A stretch of 64,000 nucleotides of DNA, taken from Ganoderma boninense (Eukaryota; Basidiomycota; Agaricomycetes; Polyporales; Polyporaceae). The notes under the pieces were generated by a model. The model saw nothing but the letters and a program-made list of their open reading frames with translations, was not told the origin of the DNA and did no database searches. Both the position numbers and the translations under genes were made by a program. The stretch is from positions 4,126,100-4,190,099 of the forward strand of contig CM035306.1 of NCBI GenBank assembly GCA_002900995.3, written 5' to 3'. Each line of letters opens with the position of its first letter. Position 1 is the first letter of the stretch. Below, piece by piece: positions 34,922-45,958 of this stretch.

Positions 34922-35700
34922 CCTATAAAGTATTAGTATGTCCTGTATACGATTTAATTTGTGGTGATCTTACAGAAGTAGCCGGTGGTGCGGTAACCCC
35001 CAGTGACGCAAGAGTCAGAGACTCGTTAGACTCCGACGACTCTTGATCACCTGTCATAAGCCGGTTCCGCGTGTCGACGTCGGGTGGTGGGAGGGAAAGT
35101 TGGAGACTCCGACGATGAAGAGATGAGACGGGTCGTTCGGGGGAGTGAACGAGGCGCGGAGTGCTGCAGACATTACGGTTAATTTCTGCGTGCTTATGTA
35201 CCTCCCGCGTTATTAACGTCTGTGGCTTCTCGTCCTGGGATCAGGCAGACGGCTCTCCGAAGAGTATGATGAAAACTGGAGTGAGTTGTGGCAGTGCTCA
35301 TGGCATCGCGCATAAGGTTATAATATTAGAAGTCCGATATTGTGTGTAGGTTATTATTGGTACTCCGATGATTTACTGTAAACTCAGAGATAATGTATAT
35401 TTAAATTCAGATCAGTGGACTTCACCTCCCAGATCGCCGAGTCCGCTGGTCCTTGTTCACCACGGCAGAACTATGGGATCGTCGAACGTTCGTCCACTAA
35501 CTCGGACGGAACTTGAGCCAGTGCATAGGTGTTGTTCTCTTTTGCAACCGCTTTCCCAGTCAGATGGCTGACCAATGCGCTAGAAGTCGCCGCTCCGAGT
35601 GCTAATCAGTCGCGCTAGTAGAACTCTTCCCCCGACGCTCGATTCTCACCATCGTCGGAATGCTTTCGAATCGCCTTCAAAATGCTTCGCGAAATCCACA
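34922..35700. other. Intergenic, no gene seen
   Basis: AT-richer than the surroundings, with only short frames. It lies between the start of the short DUF6535 gene and the retrotransposon and ends in the 5' target-site duplication. Confidence 0.5.
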
Positions 35701-35705
35701 GGAAG
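35701..35705. repeat. Target-site duplication, left copy (GGAAG)
   Basis: Direct 5-bp duplication matching 38774-38778 on the other side of the element; 5 bp is the usual size for Copia-type integration. Confidence 0.9.
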
Positions 35706-36077
35706 TGTTGGAGCACGCAATCGTGCTCGAGTCGCCGTGTTCGAGTCTGGCCCACAACATCGCGGCCGCACCGCGTGGGCGTTGAGTCACCGGGCCCGCT
35801 GTGTTTCCTTTTTGGTTAGTTTTGACGTTCCGCCGCATTCCGTGCTGTGCACGCCGCCGCTCACAAATACTTGCCTTCGCTCGTCTCGCCGCCCTCAGTC
35901 TTGCTGCTGCATACTGAGGGTGAGTTTCACTTCCACTGTTCCTCCCTGCATTCCAGTTGCTAACTGTATGTACTCGTAGCCTGTTACAGGTATATACTAA
36001 TCAATGTAGTCTTGCTGCTGCATACTGAGGCCTGTTACAGCCTGCCCACGCCGTCGTCGCGCCCACGCTTTCCAATA
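35706..36077 (+). repeat. 5' LTR (372 bp)
   Basis: Identical, by reading, to 38402-38773. It starts TGTTGGAGCACG and ends TTTCCAATA, a near-perfect terminal inverted hexamer. It contains an internal repeat, CTTGCTGCTGCATACTGAGG, occurring twice about 100 bp apart. Confidence 0.93.
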
Positions 36078-36089
36078 GGTTATGAGCCC
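36078..36089 (+). other. Primer-binding site, initiator tRNA-Met half-tRNA type
   Basis: GGTTATGAGCCC directly after the 5' LTR is the complement of GGGCTCATAACC, the anticodon stem-loop of initiator tRNA-Met. This points to priming by a cleaved tRNA, as in Copia-like elements. Confidence 0.8.
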
Positions 36090-36474
36090 TGCGGGTAGGC
36101 TCTGACTTCAAGACTCACTCGCCTCCCGCTCGCTCGCCTTTCGCCCGCCTTTCGCCAGCGCCACTGCCGCGCTCTCTTCGCCTGCCTTGCCTGCGCCACT
36201 GCCGCGCTTCCGGTACGCCTCTTTGCCTGCGCCCCTGCCGCGCTCTCTGCCCGCCTTCGCCTGCGCCGTTGCCGCGCTCCTCGTCCGCCTCTGCCTGCGC
36301 CATCGCCGCGCTACCCTCTGCTTGCGCCATCGCCGCGCTTCCCATTGCCTGCGCCACTGCCGCGCTCCTTGCCTGTCCTCCGCTCGTGCTGCTGCCGCAC
36401 CTGCTCTCTCGCCAATCCCCTCCCGTTCCATCTCGCTCACCGCCGCGTACTCCCTCCGTCCCATCGATCCCACC

Positions 36475-37698
36475 ATGTCCGTCTCCCTCGCCGACTTCGT
36501 TGCCGGTGTCGAGAAGCTTGAAGCTTCTGGAAGAAACTTTGTCCTCTTCCGCGATCAGTTCCAGATCGCCGTCACCCAGAAGGAGGCTTGGAACCACTTT
36601 GACGGTACGTCCACTCGCCCGGCACCTGCCATTCAGGCTACCCCCACCGCTCTCGAGATCGCCTCCATCGCCGCATGGGACAAGAAGGAAAACCTCGCGC
36701 TATACCTCCTCAGCTTGAAGATCGCCCCCGCAGTGTTCACGAAGCACAAGCGCAAGGGCACCGTTGCCGCCATCTGGTCCAGCATCTGCTCGGAGATGGG
36801 CGCGAAGTCCCTGCTCCAGCGCGCCAACCTCCGCCGCGACTTCACGAACATGCGCTGCGCTGCCGGTGCTGACCTGCATGCCGAGGTCGACCGCCTCCGC
36901 CTTGCGTACGAGACCCTCATCACGCTCGAGGTCAAGATCTCCGACGCTGAGTACGCCTCCACCATCATTGCCTTCCTCCCGCCAGATCTCTCCGCTTTCA
37001 TCGCCCAGCTCTCCGCTCAGATCCGCGCCCACGACCTCATGACTCCCGCTACCACGACGCCTGCTCCCATCGACCCCGACAAGCCGCCTCTCGACCCCGA
37101 GGTCATGCTGACCCTCGTCCTCGAGGAGTGGGACCGTCGTCAAGCCGAGCGCAAGACCTCCAAGGGAAAGGACCGCGACTCGGGTGTCGCCGCCGCCGTC
37201 CTTTCGAGCGAGAAGCCCAAGTCTCGTGGTCGTGGCCCCCGTAAGCCCGTCGGCGTCTGCTGGACGTGCGGCGGCACGGGTCACCGACAAGATGTCTGCC
37301 CTTCGCCGCGCCCTGAGGGCCAGCCCGACGCTGCGCCACAAAACCCCCCGCCTGCCAATCCGCCTGCCAATCCTGTCCCTGCCCAGGCTGCTGGTGCCGC
37401 AGTCCGCCTCAATGCCGCCTACACCCTCGACGATATCGCCGGCGCATGGAGCGCCTTTGCCCGCAGCTCTCCGACGTCGACCTCAGTGACGACAACTCGT
37501 CCGTCTACGATCCCTGGTCCGACGATGCCGACTCCGTCTATTCCGACTTCACCGAGGACTTGGACGTCGCTGACTCGCTCCCCGCCCTCGTCTTGGATGC
37601 CCCCGCCTTCGCCTTTGCCCACCCTGCCCATCCCTCGCCTCCCACCACTGCCGTGGATCGCCCAAACGCCGTCTCGCTTGAGGGGGAGGAGACGTTGA
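36475..37698 (+). CDS. Gag-like protein of the LTR element (407 aa)
   Basis: The start MSVSLADFVAGVEKLEASGR is preceded by CACC, a favourable context. The N-terminal two thirds match Ty1/Copia Gag (UBN2-type): NFVLFRDQFQIAVTQKEAWN, FTKHKRKGTVAAIWSSICSE, LLQRANLRRDFTNMRC and VDRLRLAYETLITLEVKISD, with IIAFLPPDLSAFIAQLSAQI. A single CCHC zinc knuckle, CWTCGGTGHRQDVC, lies near residue 262. After AYTLDDIAGAWSAF the frame turns into a Ser/Pro/Thr-rich run that looks like the shadow of the acidic frame starting at 37446, so the real product may shift frame there. Confidence 0.85.
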   Translation: MSVSLADFVAGVEKLEASGRNFVLFRDQFQIAVTQKEAWNHFDGTSTRPAPAIQATPTALEIASIAAWDKKENLALYLLSLKIAPAVFTKHKRKGTVAAIWSSICSEMGAKSLLQRANLRRDFTNMRCAAGADLHAEVDRLRLAYETLITLEVKISDAEYASTIIAFLPPDLSAFIAQLSAQIRAHDLMTPATTTPAPIDPDKPPLDPEVMLTLVLEEWDRRQAERKTSKGKDRDSGVAAAVLSSEKPKSRGRGPRKPVGVCWTCGGTGHRQDVCPSPRPEGQPDAAPQNPPPANPPANPVPAQAAGAAVRLNAAYTLDDIAGAWSAFARSSPTSTSVTTTRPSTIPGPTMPTPSIPTSPRTWTSLTRSPPSSWMPPPSPLPTLPIPRLPPLPWIAQTPSRLRGRRR

Positions 37699-38339
37699 GC
37701 CTCGCCAAGCTCACGTTGTCCGTGCGCCCCGAGAGTGGTGATGTGCGTCCTCTTGCTGTTGATGGCCTCGCTGCCGCTGTCAACTTGCCCCCTGGCCTCT
37801 CGATGCCCGTGCGGACCGCTGCCCCGCCGAACGAGAGTCTTGCCATCCAGGACCTGCCCCGAGACGTCTACCCACCGCCTGGAGACGTGCTCACCGCCAC
37901 TTTTAATGCCTTGCCCGCCGCATCTGCCTCCGCCATCGCTGCCTCGCCCGCCATCCCTGATGGCATTGCCTCGCTCGTCGACCTGCCCGACAAGTTGAAC
38001 ATGCCCACCCTCGTCGACTCGGTCTCCGACAGGCTGCCCGGGCCGTTGCCACTCGCCTCCATGCGCGACGCCACCCGCGGTTCAGCCGCTGCTTCGCTCA
38101 AGCCGCCGTTCCTCGTCGACCTCGATGGTGCCTTCGCCCGCATCTCCGCCTCACCTTATGCCCTTCGCTCCGCCATCGACACTGCTGCCGCTGCCGCTCA
38201 TATGGACTTTTTCGATTATTTTGATACGTCGCCTGCATCCCGTGCCCGCTTTGACCGTCTCCGCCGCTACGCTGATGTTTACGATACATGCCTTTCTTCT
38301 TCTGCCACCCTTTCCGCCCTTCATGCCTCCGTTACTTAG
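37446..38339 (+). CDS. Second open frame of the LTR element, acidic, no pol domains
   Basis: A 297-codon frame in the -1 register relative to gag overlaps its end. It begins near QLSDVDLSDDNSSVYDPW and continues with acidic and Ala/Pro/Leu-rich sequence to DTCLSSSATLSALHASVT. No DSGA/DTGA protease motif, HHCC or DDE integrase, YVDD reverse transcriptase or RNase H motif is present. It occupies the place where pol would begin. It could be a C-terminal extension of Gag reached by frameshifting, or a separate product; codon use looks coding. Function unknown. Confidence 0.55.
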   Translation: MERLCPQLSDVDLSDDNSSVYDPWSDDADSVYSDFTEDLDVADSLPALVLDAPAFAFAHPAHPSPPTTAVDRPNAVSLEGEETLSLAKLTLSVRPESGDVRPLAVDGLAAAVNLPPGLSMPVRTAAPPNESLAIQDLPRDVYPPPGDVLTATFNALPAASASAIAASPAIPDGIASLVDLPDKLNMPTLVDSVSDRLPGPLPLASMRDATRGSAAASLKPPFLVDLDGAFARISASPYALRSAIDTAAAAAHMDFFDYFDTSPASRARFDRLRRYADVYDTCLSSSATLSALHASVT

Positions 38340-38392
38340 TTTCTTTCGCATTTCTTTGCCTGTGCCCACGCTCTCCCGACTCTTGCAAGATT

Positions 38393-38401
38393 GAGGGGGA
38401 G
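38393..38401 (+). other. Polypurine tract of the LTR element
   Basis: GAGGGGGAG immediately upstream of the 3' LTR, the plus-strand priming site; this form is typical of Copia elements. Confidence 0.85.
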
Positions 38402-38773
38402 TGTTGGAGCACGCAATCGTGCTCGAGTCGCCGTGTTCGAGTCTGGCCCACAACATCGCGGCCGCACCGCGTGGGCGTTGAGTCACCGGGCCCGCTGTGT
38501 TTCCTTTTTGGTTAGTTTTGACGTTCCGCCGCATTCCGTGCTGTGCACGCCGCCGCTCACAAATACTTGCCTTCGCTCGTCTCGCCGCCCTCAGTCTTGC
38601 TGCTGCATACTGAGGGTGAGTTTCACTTCCACTGTTCCTCCCTGCATTCCAGTTGCTAACTGTATGTACTCGTAGCCTGTTACAGGTATATACTAATCAA
38701 TGTAGTCTTGCTGCTGCATACTGAGGCCTGTTACAGCCTGCCCACGCCGTCGTCGCGCCCACGCTTTCCAATA
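38402..38773 (+). repeat. 3' LTR (372 bp)
   Basis: Same length and sequence as the 5' LTR, followed directly by GGAAG. Confidence 0.93.
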
Positions 38774-38778
38774 GGAAG
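38774..38778. repeat. Target-site duplication, right copy (GGAAG)
   Basis: Matches 35701-35705. Confidence 0.9.
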
Positions 38779-39766
38779 AATGTTCTCTAATATGACTCGC
38801 TCAACATAGCCCGGCGTCCGAGCCTATGCAGTGCCTGCCTGCCCGATCGATGCTCCAGGACTCGGACGAATCGACTGGTACGATGAATCAACGGCATTAC
38901 CGACTCAACTTAGCCAGCCTAAGCGTATATATTACCACGTGAGTGTGTGCTGCACAACCTCCCGTTTTACCGCCCTACTGAACGCCATCGCACCCTTCGG
39001 GTTGCCGGTTTTCACCAGCTTGAAGTCCACGTCCAGTATTCACCACGGCGCCTGAGGCTATGGCGCAACTCCACTGTGTACCTGGTCGGCACCCCTTCCC
39101 GTCCCTGCATGCGCGACACATTAAGGCGAAAATGTCGGAAATAAGTGGGTGGCCAAGATGGTGTGGCTAACGCGCCCCACGGGTGTCGTTGCGCGCCGCT
39201 GCACGGTGCACCGCGCCCAAAATTTGGCGCGTACGATTCCATCTTCCAAGCAGCAGCCTCCCCCAGCTGACTACGACTCCGAGCCTATCCTCCGATCCCC
39301 TGGACACCCGCCGGCTCCCTCCAGCCGGTTTTGGGGGCCCACATGGCACGAGCTTCTCTCTTCTGGAAGCTCATCGTCGTCCTCGGGTGTGCGCCAGGAG
39401 CCAGGATTTGGCGATCTCATAGCCGTTCGAGATGCAGCTAATATCCGACCTTTGGACGCAGTTCTGCTCCACTGTTCCGCTCTATGTCACCCATAGATGG
39501 CGTACGCGGCTCCCTCACGGCCGACGTCCTCGGTGAAAGGGTGAAAGAGTGAGACCACGCTATTGATTCTCGTACATGCTGTACTTGGATCTTTGATTTT
39601 CCAAGACCGAGGTTGTGTACTAGTGGCTACAAATAATAGACCCGCCCGTTCTCTACAATACATGCAGTGCAGGCCTCAACGTCGTCCATGGTAACAGTCC
39701 GGAATGATACAGTCGTAAGAGATCGTACAAAGTGAGGTCAGCGGACAGATGCATGTTTGTTACCAC
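38779..39766. other. Intergenic, no gene seen
   Basis: Only short frames occur (the longest is 115 codons at 39149-39496, low complexity near its end). Nothing recognisable. Confidence 0.5.
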
Positions 39767-42553
39767 CTATACAACATCTTTGAGGAGCTCGTCCCCAGAC
39801 TCCGTCTTGCGGTGCAAGGACCGAAGCTTCAACCACGATGGCCAGTGAAGTCCCGCCTTCGGCGGCGGCTTGGAAGGTGCCAAAAGCTCTTGAACAATGA
39901 GCGCGACGTCGGGGGTCAGCGTCTGGCGTCGAACTCCGGGAGGCGGCGGGACTTCAAGCTCGCGCAATCTGGAGATGCTGTCCAGGTACGCGCGGGTGCT
40001 GCGACCGTTTGAGTCGATGTAGCCGCACTTGTGGACGTGCTCGTAGTCCGAGACAAGGCGAGAAGCCGTGGCCTCTAGATCCCCCCGTGCCTGCTCGGTG
40101 AGGAATTTAGGGTACGCGCTGAGAAGCGCCTCCAAGGAGGAAAGGTAGACGTGGAAGGAGTGGAGAATACGCGTCAGAGCCTCGTCGGAAACCTGGCCGC
40201 GGAAGCCTAAGGTTGTAGCACGCAGGCCTTTTTCTACGGTCGTGATTATGGTGCATACCACCCCGGAGAGGTCTTCGCAGCTGCCGTCCGTGGAGGATAG
40301 CGCGAGGACCATCGAGAACAACAACGCCGAGGTGCGCAGCGATATAATGCTATCCGATGTGGAGAATACGCATTTGGCGACTGCAACCACATCTAGACAA
40401 CACGAGGCGCATATCAGCGTCCAAGGCCGGTGAGGCTGGATGCTGGAAAAGTACGCACCTCCTTTATTCACGACATTTGGCGGGATCCTGTCTTGGAGGG
40501 TAGCGAGGGACATAATGGTCAGCCACGAAGTTGCCGCTGCGTCGATGATGTACTGGTATTGCGGCTCCCTGATGTACGGCAGAAAGATCTTGAAAATGCG
40601 CTCGTAACGGCCACCCAAGAAATGGCGATGGTGTCCAGAGCTGATGAGCCGATAGAACATCTCCAACACCTCCTCATGCTTCTGAAGAAGCTGCTTCGCC
40701 GCCGGCGGGCAGCGAGTGCCTTCGAAGGACAGCTCCGGACGCGAGAGCATATCGAGGAGTATGTCGACCAATGCTCGACACGTCTCGCGATCGAGGTCGC
40801 TCTCCCATCTGGGGAGGCCCTGGACGACCACCTCTGCACGGCGGTTGAGGATGTTGCGGAAGCACGGGATGGCCTCGTCGAGCGGTAGCGTGAGGAGGCA
40901 AGGGCGGACGACGTCCTGCAGCACCGCGACGTCCATCTTGACGCAGTCGAGCTCGTCGAGCAGAGCCATCTGGTACGAGTCTCGAGAGGACAGCAGTGTC
41001 GCCTCCTCGCGCTCCTGCCAGCTCCAGTATGTCCTCTTCCCGCCCCTTCGTTTAGCCCATTCACGGAGCCGTGTCAATCGACAGAGCTTCGGACGCTCAC
41101 TCGTTGAGCTGCTCGGGCTTCTAGTGGGGCACGGCTTGAGGTCCGCGAGCTCGCGTTCCCTCTCGGTGTTGGAGGAAGACGATACTGGAGTGGAGACCCA
41201 GCGGAAAAAGGCGCGATAGGCGTACAAGGCCACCTGAAAGAGAACGAAGACCAAAAAGGCTTGGGGAGACCGGTACGGGCATGCATCCCATATGGTGGGG
41301 AGGATCGTGGTGATGACGGAGACGGCAAAGAGGAAGCTGATCATACATATGGCGACGATGCCGACTTCCAGGTCCATGGTGAACAGGAGGAGCGCCAACC
41401 CGCTGCAGAACAGGCCGAGGGCGGAGAGAAGGAAGAAGGGGAGAGCTGTCATGATCGCATGCACATGCCACCTCTCGAAGGCGGCGTGGCGATACTGTCG
41501 CGCACGAGCGTGTTTCACGGAGATCCGAGAGCGGGAGGTGGTGATTGGTCCGGAAGAATATTCCCCCAGCCACTGTTTGACTAGGATGCCGACGAATGCC
41601 ACGCCGAGACTGAAGATCAGGCTGGTGAACCAGAGGGAATTTACTTGGATAATGTGGCGTTTGGGGACGAAGCGCTCGGCGGTCGGGTCAGGCATGTCCT
41701 GAGGGTTACGCAACTGGGCAGCGATCTGTTCAAGAATTGCCACGGTCGCGGCCGAGGGCTCCGGTCGAAGCATCCGCATCGTTTCTGTGATGAACCCGGT
41801 GACGACGGCGGAGAAGATGCCAGACTTGTTCGCAAAGCCGCCGGTAAGTAATTAGTCTATGCAGAAATGCAACTTGATGGCGGCGACTCACAAATACGAG
41901 TAGCGTGTCGATCTCTTCCTTCCATCGCTGGACGTTTGCATCGTCTAGTTCCATCATGGCACGAGCACCATTTGACCACGCCTTCGCAGCCTCGTGGTCC
42001 GAGCTCTCTTCAACTTCCTGGTTGTACACGCATTAGACGGCGTAGCACAAGATCGAGATTTTCCTTACCTTGTCGCCAGGTCCGCTCTCATTCAAGGCCG
42101 AGGGAGTGATGGAAGACGACGCTTCAGAGTGTTCGGAGGCGACAGTTCCCTGCCTCTCTCTTGTAGGGCGCGAGACGACGTTCGGAAGGGGTTTGTAGAG
42201 TTTGGAAAGGGACCCGGACGACGATTCATCCACATCGTCGCACATAGTTGATGTATCAGAGATGTCGTTCAAGTCCATCGTGAGTGTAGAGAGTGGAGTT
42301 CCGGAGATCTGAGGTCCGACGAAATGATCATAGGGCCCGGGAGTTGGAGGGGTCAGCTACAGACATATGATCAATATTCCGTATTTATAATGCAAGTCAG
42401 AGTACTCACCAGGAGGGCGGGGGGAGTCGCACCAAGCTCCACCAATTCTAGAGAGTCGGTCGACAACGTCTCCTCGATAAGTGCCATGGGTGGGTCTTCC
42501 TGGAGGAGAGTGGATGTATTATTGCCTGAAGTCGGAATAGAGTTTGATGTCAT
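39767..42553 (-). CDS. DUF6535 membrane protein, full-length
   Basis: The start at 42553 gives MTSNSIPTSGNNTSTLLQED. Intron 1 (GTGAGT near 42411) joins to a Ser-rich region, and a further exon ends ANVQRWKEEIDTLLVFV. The next exon carries AGLFSAVVTGFITETMRMLR, VNSLWFTSLIFSLGVAFVGI and LVKQWLGEYSSG, the DUF6535 core. Then come paired helices (TALPFFLLSALGLFCSGLAL, EVGIVAICMISFLFAVSVIT) and a third pair near QAFLVFVLFQVALYAYRAFF. About 450 residues of mostly helical cytosolic sequence follow, ending GDELLKDVV. The total of about 820 aa is normal for this class. Molecular function is unknown. A shortened paralogue lies 5 kb to the left, across the retrotransposon. Confidence 0.8.
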
Positions 42554-43705
42554 GGTATAGAGATGAAAGGAAGGAATGCTGGAGACAGGAAATGATGTGG
42601 AGGAAACGAGGAAAAGAGAGATGAGGTGAGGCCCAGGTGAGCGAACCAGTCGCGGAGTCCTGCAGAACCCATCAGCCACTTCGAGCTAATATACGCTTTG
42701 CCGGCGTCCATACCATTGCGGCCAGCATTGTTCATAGTGCTATTGATCAAGAAGGCAGGGACTTCTAACGCCCGCCCTAGCCCGTCGTGTCCTATTCGAC
42801 ATCGTCGAACGTCAGCAGCCAGGTGACCGTCGAGCTGTAATGGACCTATTCGGCAAGTTGGAGGGTAAGAGCTGCACGGCAACGGGTGGTTCTACGTGAC
42901 AGATGCACGCTGGAATACAAGGCATCCAAGCGCGTTATTCGGCTCAGTCGTGGCCACTCTATAGCTGCATGAGGTACGCGTTGGAGACTGGCAGGAATTC
43001 TACTCACGCATGTCACATCACGAAGCCACCTGCCTTGACCCAACACATCGCCAATACAGACGCTGTCGCCGACATGGTGAGCCCTTTACGTGTTTGCACC
43101 CTCCCGAAGCTACGCACTCCCGAGGGCGCTGCTGAGAGCGACGGCATTGTATTCTACGACAGCGGCGTATAGCTGGGGCCCATCGATTCGCACTACCGCT
43201 CGAAGCAGCAATGGATCTTCCATGTTCCTGGTGGCAGGCAACCGAGAATTCGAAGCTAGGCCAGTTGCAATGCTAGTGTGGAAAACACGTCTTGAGGCGT
43301 CAGGTAAACTGCATACAGGAGTCAGGGTGAACTACTTACGTATGTGGGTAGTACCTGGCCCGCGCTGGCATCAACGATGCTCCATCGCCACTGGCCAGTG
43401 CTTTGAGCCTTACAGCCCAATACCGATACAGGAATGATCAACGTGCCACTCGCGGGGGCATCAACTGCCTCTCATGACTGCATGGTAGTGTACCGACGTA
43501 CTGAACGATGCAATTTAAGTACTGTCAATGAAAGTAGCATGAGGTTAAGAAGGCGCCATGTACACTGACCGGACAAAGGAAATGAGGTCCTGCGAGAAAA
43601 CGAAGCGGATAGACGTCAGTCTGTATACTACGGTAACCAGTCCGATAGCTGCAAGCAAAATAAATAGGAGCAGACAGCGTGAGATTCATGAATACATCTT
43701 GGCAA
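42554..43705. other. Intergenic, no gene seen
   Basis: Short frames on both strands without recognisable domains. It lies between the start of DUF6535 and the stop of the second F-box gene. Confidence 0.5.
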
Positions 43706-45194
43706 TCAAATGTCTCCCGTCCTTGCACGTTCTGCCTTGTATCTGATGTACTTGGACGTCTGGGCGAAGCCCATGTCCCAATCGACAGTAATCTCGTCCT
43801 TCCCACTTATGATCACACGTGCCGGTATCAACGTAGAATCGCTGTTCCCCCAGATCGTTGTCAGCCTATATATGACAGACTCGGAAGGACGGAGGACCAT
43901 CAACGTACATGAAACCATGGTGTGCTATGCGTCCTTGGCCGACGTACGCCCGGACCTCCCGCCCAGTCTCGCCCGTCCCCCGCGACTCTTGTTGTAAGAA
44001 CGCATGCCAACTGCACGCGCCGCGCGGGACGTTCGCGTCCCCCGTGATCTTCCACGCGCGTATCATAGCGTACTCGATGTCGTGCTGCAGGAACAGGCAC
44101 TCAGTGCCGTGCATGCCGTAGTCGCCTAACCACAGGCCAACAAGGCTGTTCGGCCGCCAATCGCGAGACGCGGGATCCTGACCCTCCCGCGTGATCGTCC
44201 GAAGGGGATAGTAGCGCGGGACTATCGACGAGTGTGGGCTGCTGAGCGGATGCGTGGGGTTCTCCGGCCAGCGCCCCTCCAACGGTTCCTCTGGCGAAGG
44301 GAAGATCGAGATGGACGCGGGTTTGGGGACCCCTTGGACGTAATACAACTTCCCTGACTGCATGGGGCCATGCTGCATCTGGACGAGGGGAGGTGGACCT
44401 TCCTGTGGGAGACGGGGAACCCCTCGCTCGGCATCGTACCACGGCGAGAATGTTGACTCCGGAAACTCAGGGCTCTCCAGCGGATACTGAAAGTAGGCGG
44501 TGAGTGCGAGGGTCATGTTGGAAGGAGCGATAACGTGGAGCGAGAGCGTTCCTGGACGACCGTCCCCGTCCATACGCTCCCAGGGCGGGGTCATGCCACT
44601 GTGTGCAAGAGGGCCAAGCTCCAGGTCCGATCGAAGATTCCAACTAACATGGACGTCGTTTGCCGTCTGGGGTGTGATCTTGTCTCTAGGTGTGAACCCA
44701 ATTTGTATGAATTCGGTGTATGCGGGATTGTGGGGGCGAGGTCTCCTGGTCGAGAACTTCCAGACATCGCCAACAATCGTAGGCTCCCCCATGCGCAGCC
44801 TGTGGTCGGGGAGGAGGCGAAACTGGATGATATTGCCTTTGCAAGGGTAATCGCTGCACCACAGGCCTATTAGGGGTCCATATCTATGAAAAAATCGGCC
44901 ATAGATCAAGCGGAAAGACCGCCCAAGGAAGAGGGAAGTGTCGGTTACACCGTATGCAGCGCAGGAAGGTCTCCAGGTGGGGCCGTCGTCGATCAACGGG
45001 TAGTATAGTTTCTTTGAGGTACAGATAAAGTGTAGGATATCGACGGGGGATAAGTGAACGAAGAGGTATTGCAAGACGTCGTATGGCAGGTCGAAAACTG
45101 TAGGGTCAGGGAGTGCCATCGAACCCGAAGGCCGAGATTGGACACCCTCACGTCCCGAAAATGCTGGAGGACAGTTAGTAAGCTGTAACGCCAA
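43706..45194 (-). CDS. F-box protein with Cyclin_D1_bind-like C-terminus, copy 2
   Basis: Paralogue of the gene at 10957-12441, here intact. ATGs at 45194 and 45120 are both possible; the latter gives MALPDPTVFDLPYDVLQYLF, directly at the F-box, which continues HLSPVDILHFICTSKKLYYP. The body has RYGPLIGLWCSDYPCKGNII. The C-terminal block is LVGLWLGDYGMHGTECLFLQ ... RAWKITGDANVPRGACSWHA, similar to the FBXO31-type domain. After an intron starting GTACGT near 43913 the last exon adds PARVIISGKDEITVDWDMGF and SKYIRYK, ending at 43706. It is predicted to deliver substrates to SCF ligases; target unknown. The two copies differ widely, so the duplication is old. Confidence 0.75.
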
Positions 45195-45958
45195 CTAAGC
45201 ACATCCATAAGGACCCTCTTGGGATAAGAGTTGGATGTGAATCAAAACGGACTCCGTGAAGTTCCAAGGAATTGCAACTCATTCATCCACTTCCCATGGT
45301 GGACAGAACTTTGTAGTGGGCCGCTATGGAATATGAAGTAGAATGGGGTGACTGAATGACCGACTATATGCATCCCTCCATGCGCATATAGGCGGTCTTT
45401 GGTCACTAATGACTTTATATCATGTATGCAAATATGCCCGCAGGTCGCGATAGGTAAACCTTATGAGCCCCGAGTGTATGCATGCGTTCCAGGTGCGTGC
45501 GTAAGAAACTACCTTGGACCAAGTTCTTGGAACCATAGCTCGAGGTCCAATAGCACCCCGCCGCGAATGCATTCAACTCTGGGAGGCTTGAGGCGATTTT
45601 CGATTGAAATTTTATGTCCCAAGAAGACACTACTACACAACGGCACTGGTACTCACATTCTGATAACGCCATTTGAGTGGGTTTCCAACTTGAAGACCTA
45701 GATTGAACATGTAATAAAGGACATCGCGAGCTCGAAATAGTCTCTTACCGAGCTCGATGCAATCTTGGCAAGGAATCAGGTATGAGGTAGATGATGGTGG
45801 TCAAGAACAAGGGAACTCGAGAGTGGAGTTCTAGTGGAGTCGGCAGGCGACCCGGCCCGACTCCCCAAATGCGGAAATGGGCGCTTGTCCTGGCTGGATG
45901 CAAAGCGGACGCCGTGCTTCTCGTCGTCCTCGCTGCGAACGTAGCGCTGCTCGTCATC
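45195..45958. other. Intergenic, divergent promoter region
   Basis: No gene is seen between the F-box start and PAM17. Short frames only. Confidence 0.5.

Larger units (their letters stand above)
35706..38773 (+). mobile_element. Copia-type, gag-only LTR retrotransposon (3068 bp)
   Basis: The element is bounded by two 372-bp LTRs (35706-36077 and 38402-38773) that read as identical and by a 5-bp target-site duplication GGAAG (35701-35705 and 38774-38778). Termini are TGTTGG...CCAATA. The primer-binding site GGTTATGAGCCC follows the 5' LTR directly and is complementary to the anticodon arm of initiator tRNA-Met, the half-tRNA priming known for Copia and Ty5. The polypurine tract GAGGGGGAG abuts the 3' LTR. 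The 2.3-kb interior encodes a Gag with one zinc knuckle and a second acidic frame, but no protease, integrase, reverse transcriptase or RNase H. It should therefore be non-autonomous and recently moved, mobilised by a relative elsewhere. Confidence 0.93.

Noticed and set aside
35697..35979. Open frame of about 94 codons, present identically twice (also at 38391-38675)
   Set aside because: It lies inside the LTRs and is identical only because the LTRs are identical; no protein-like features.
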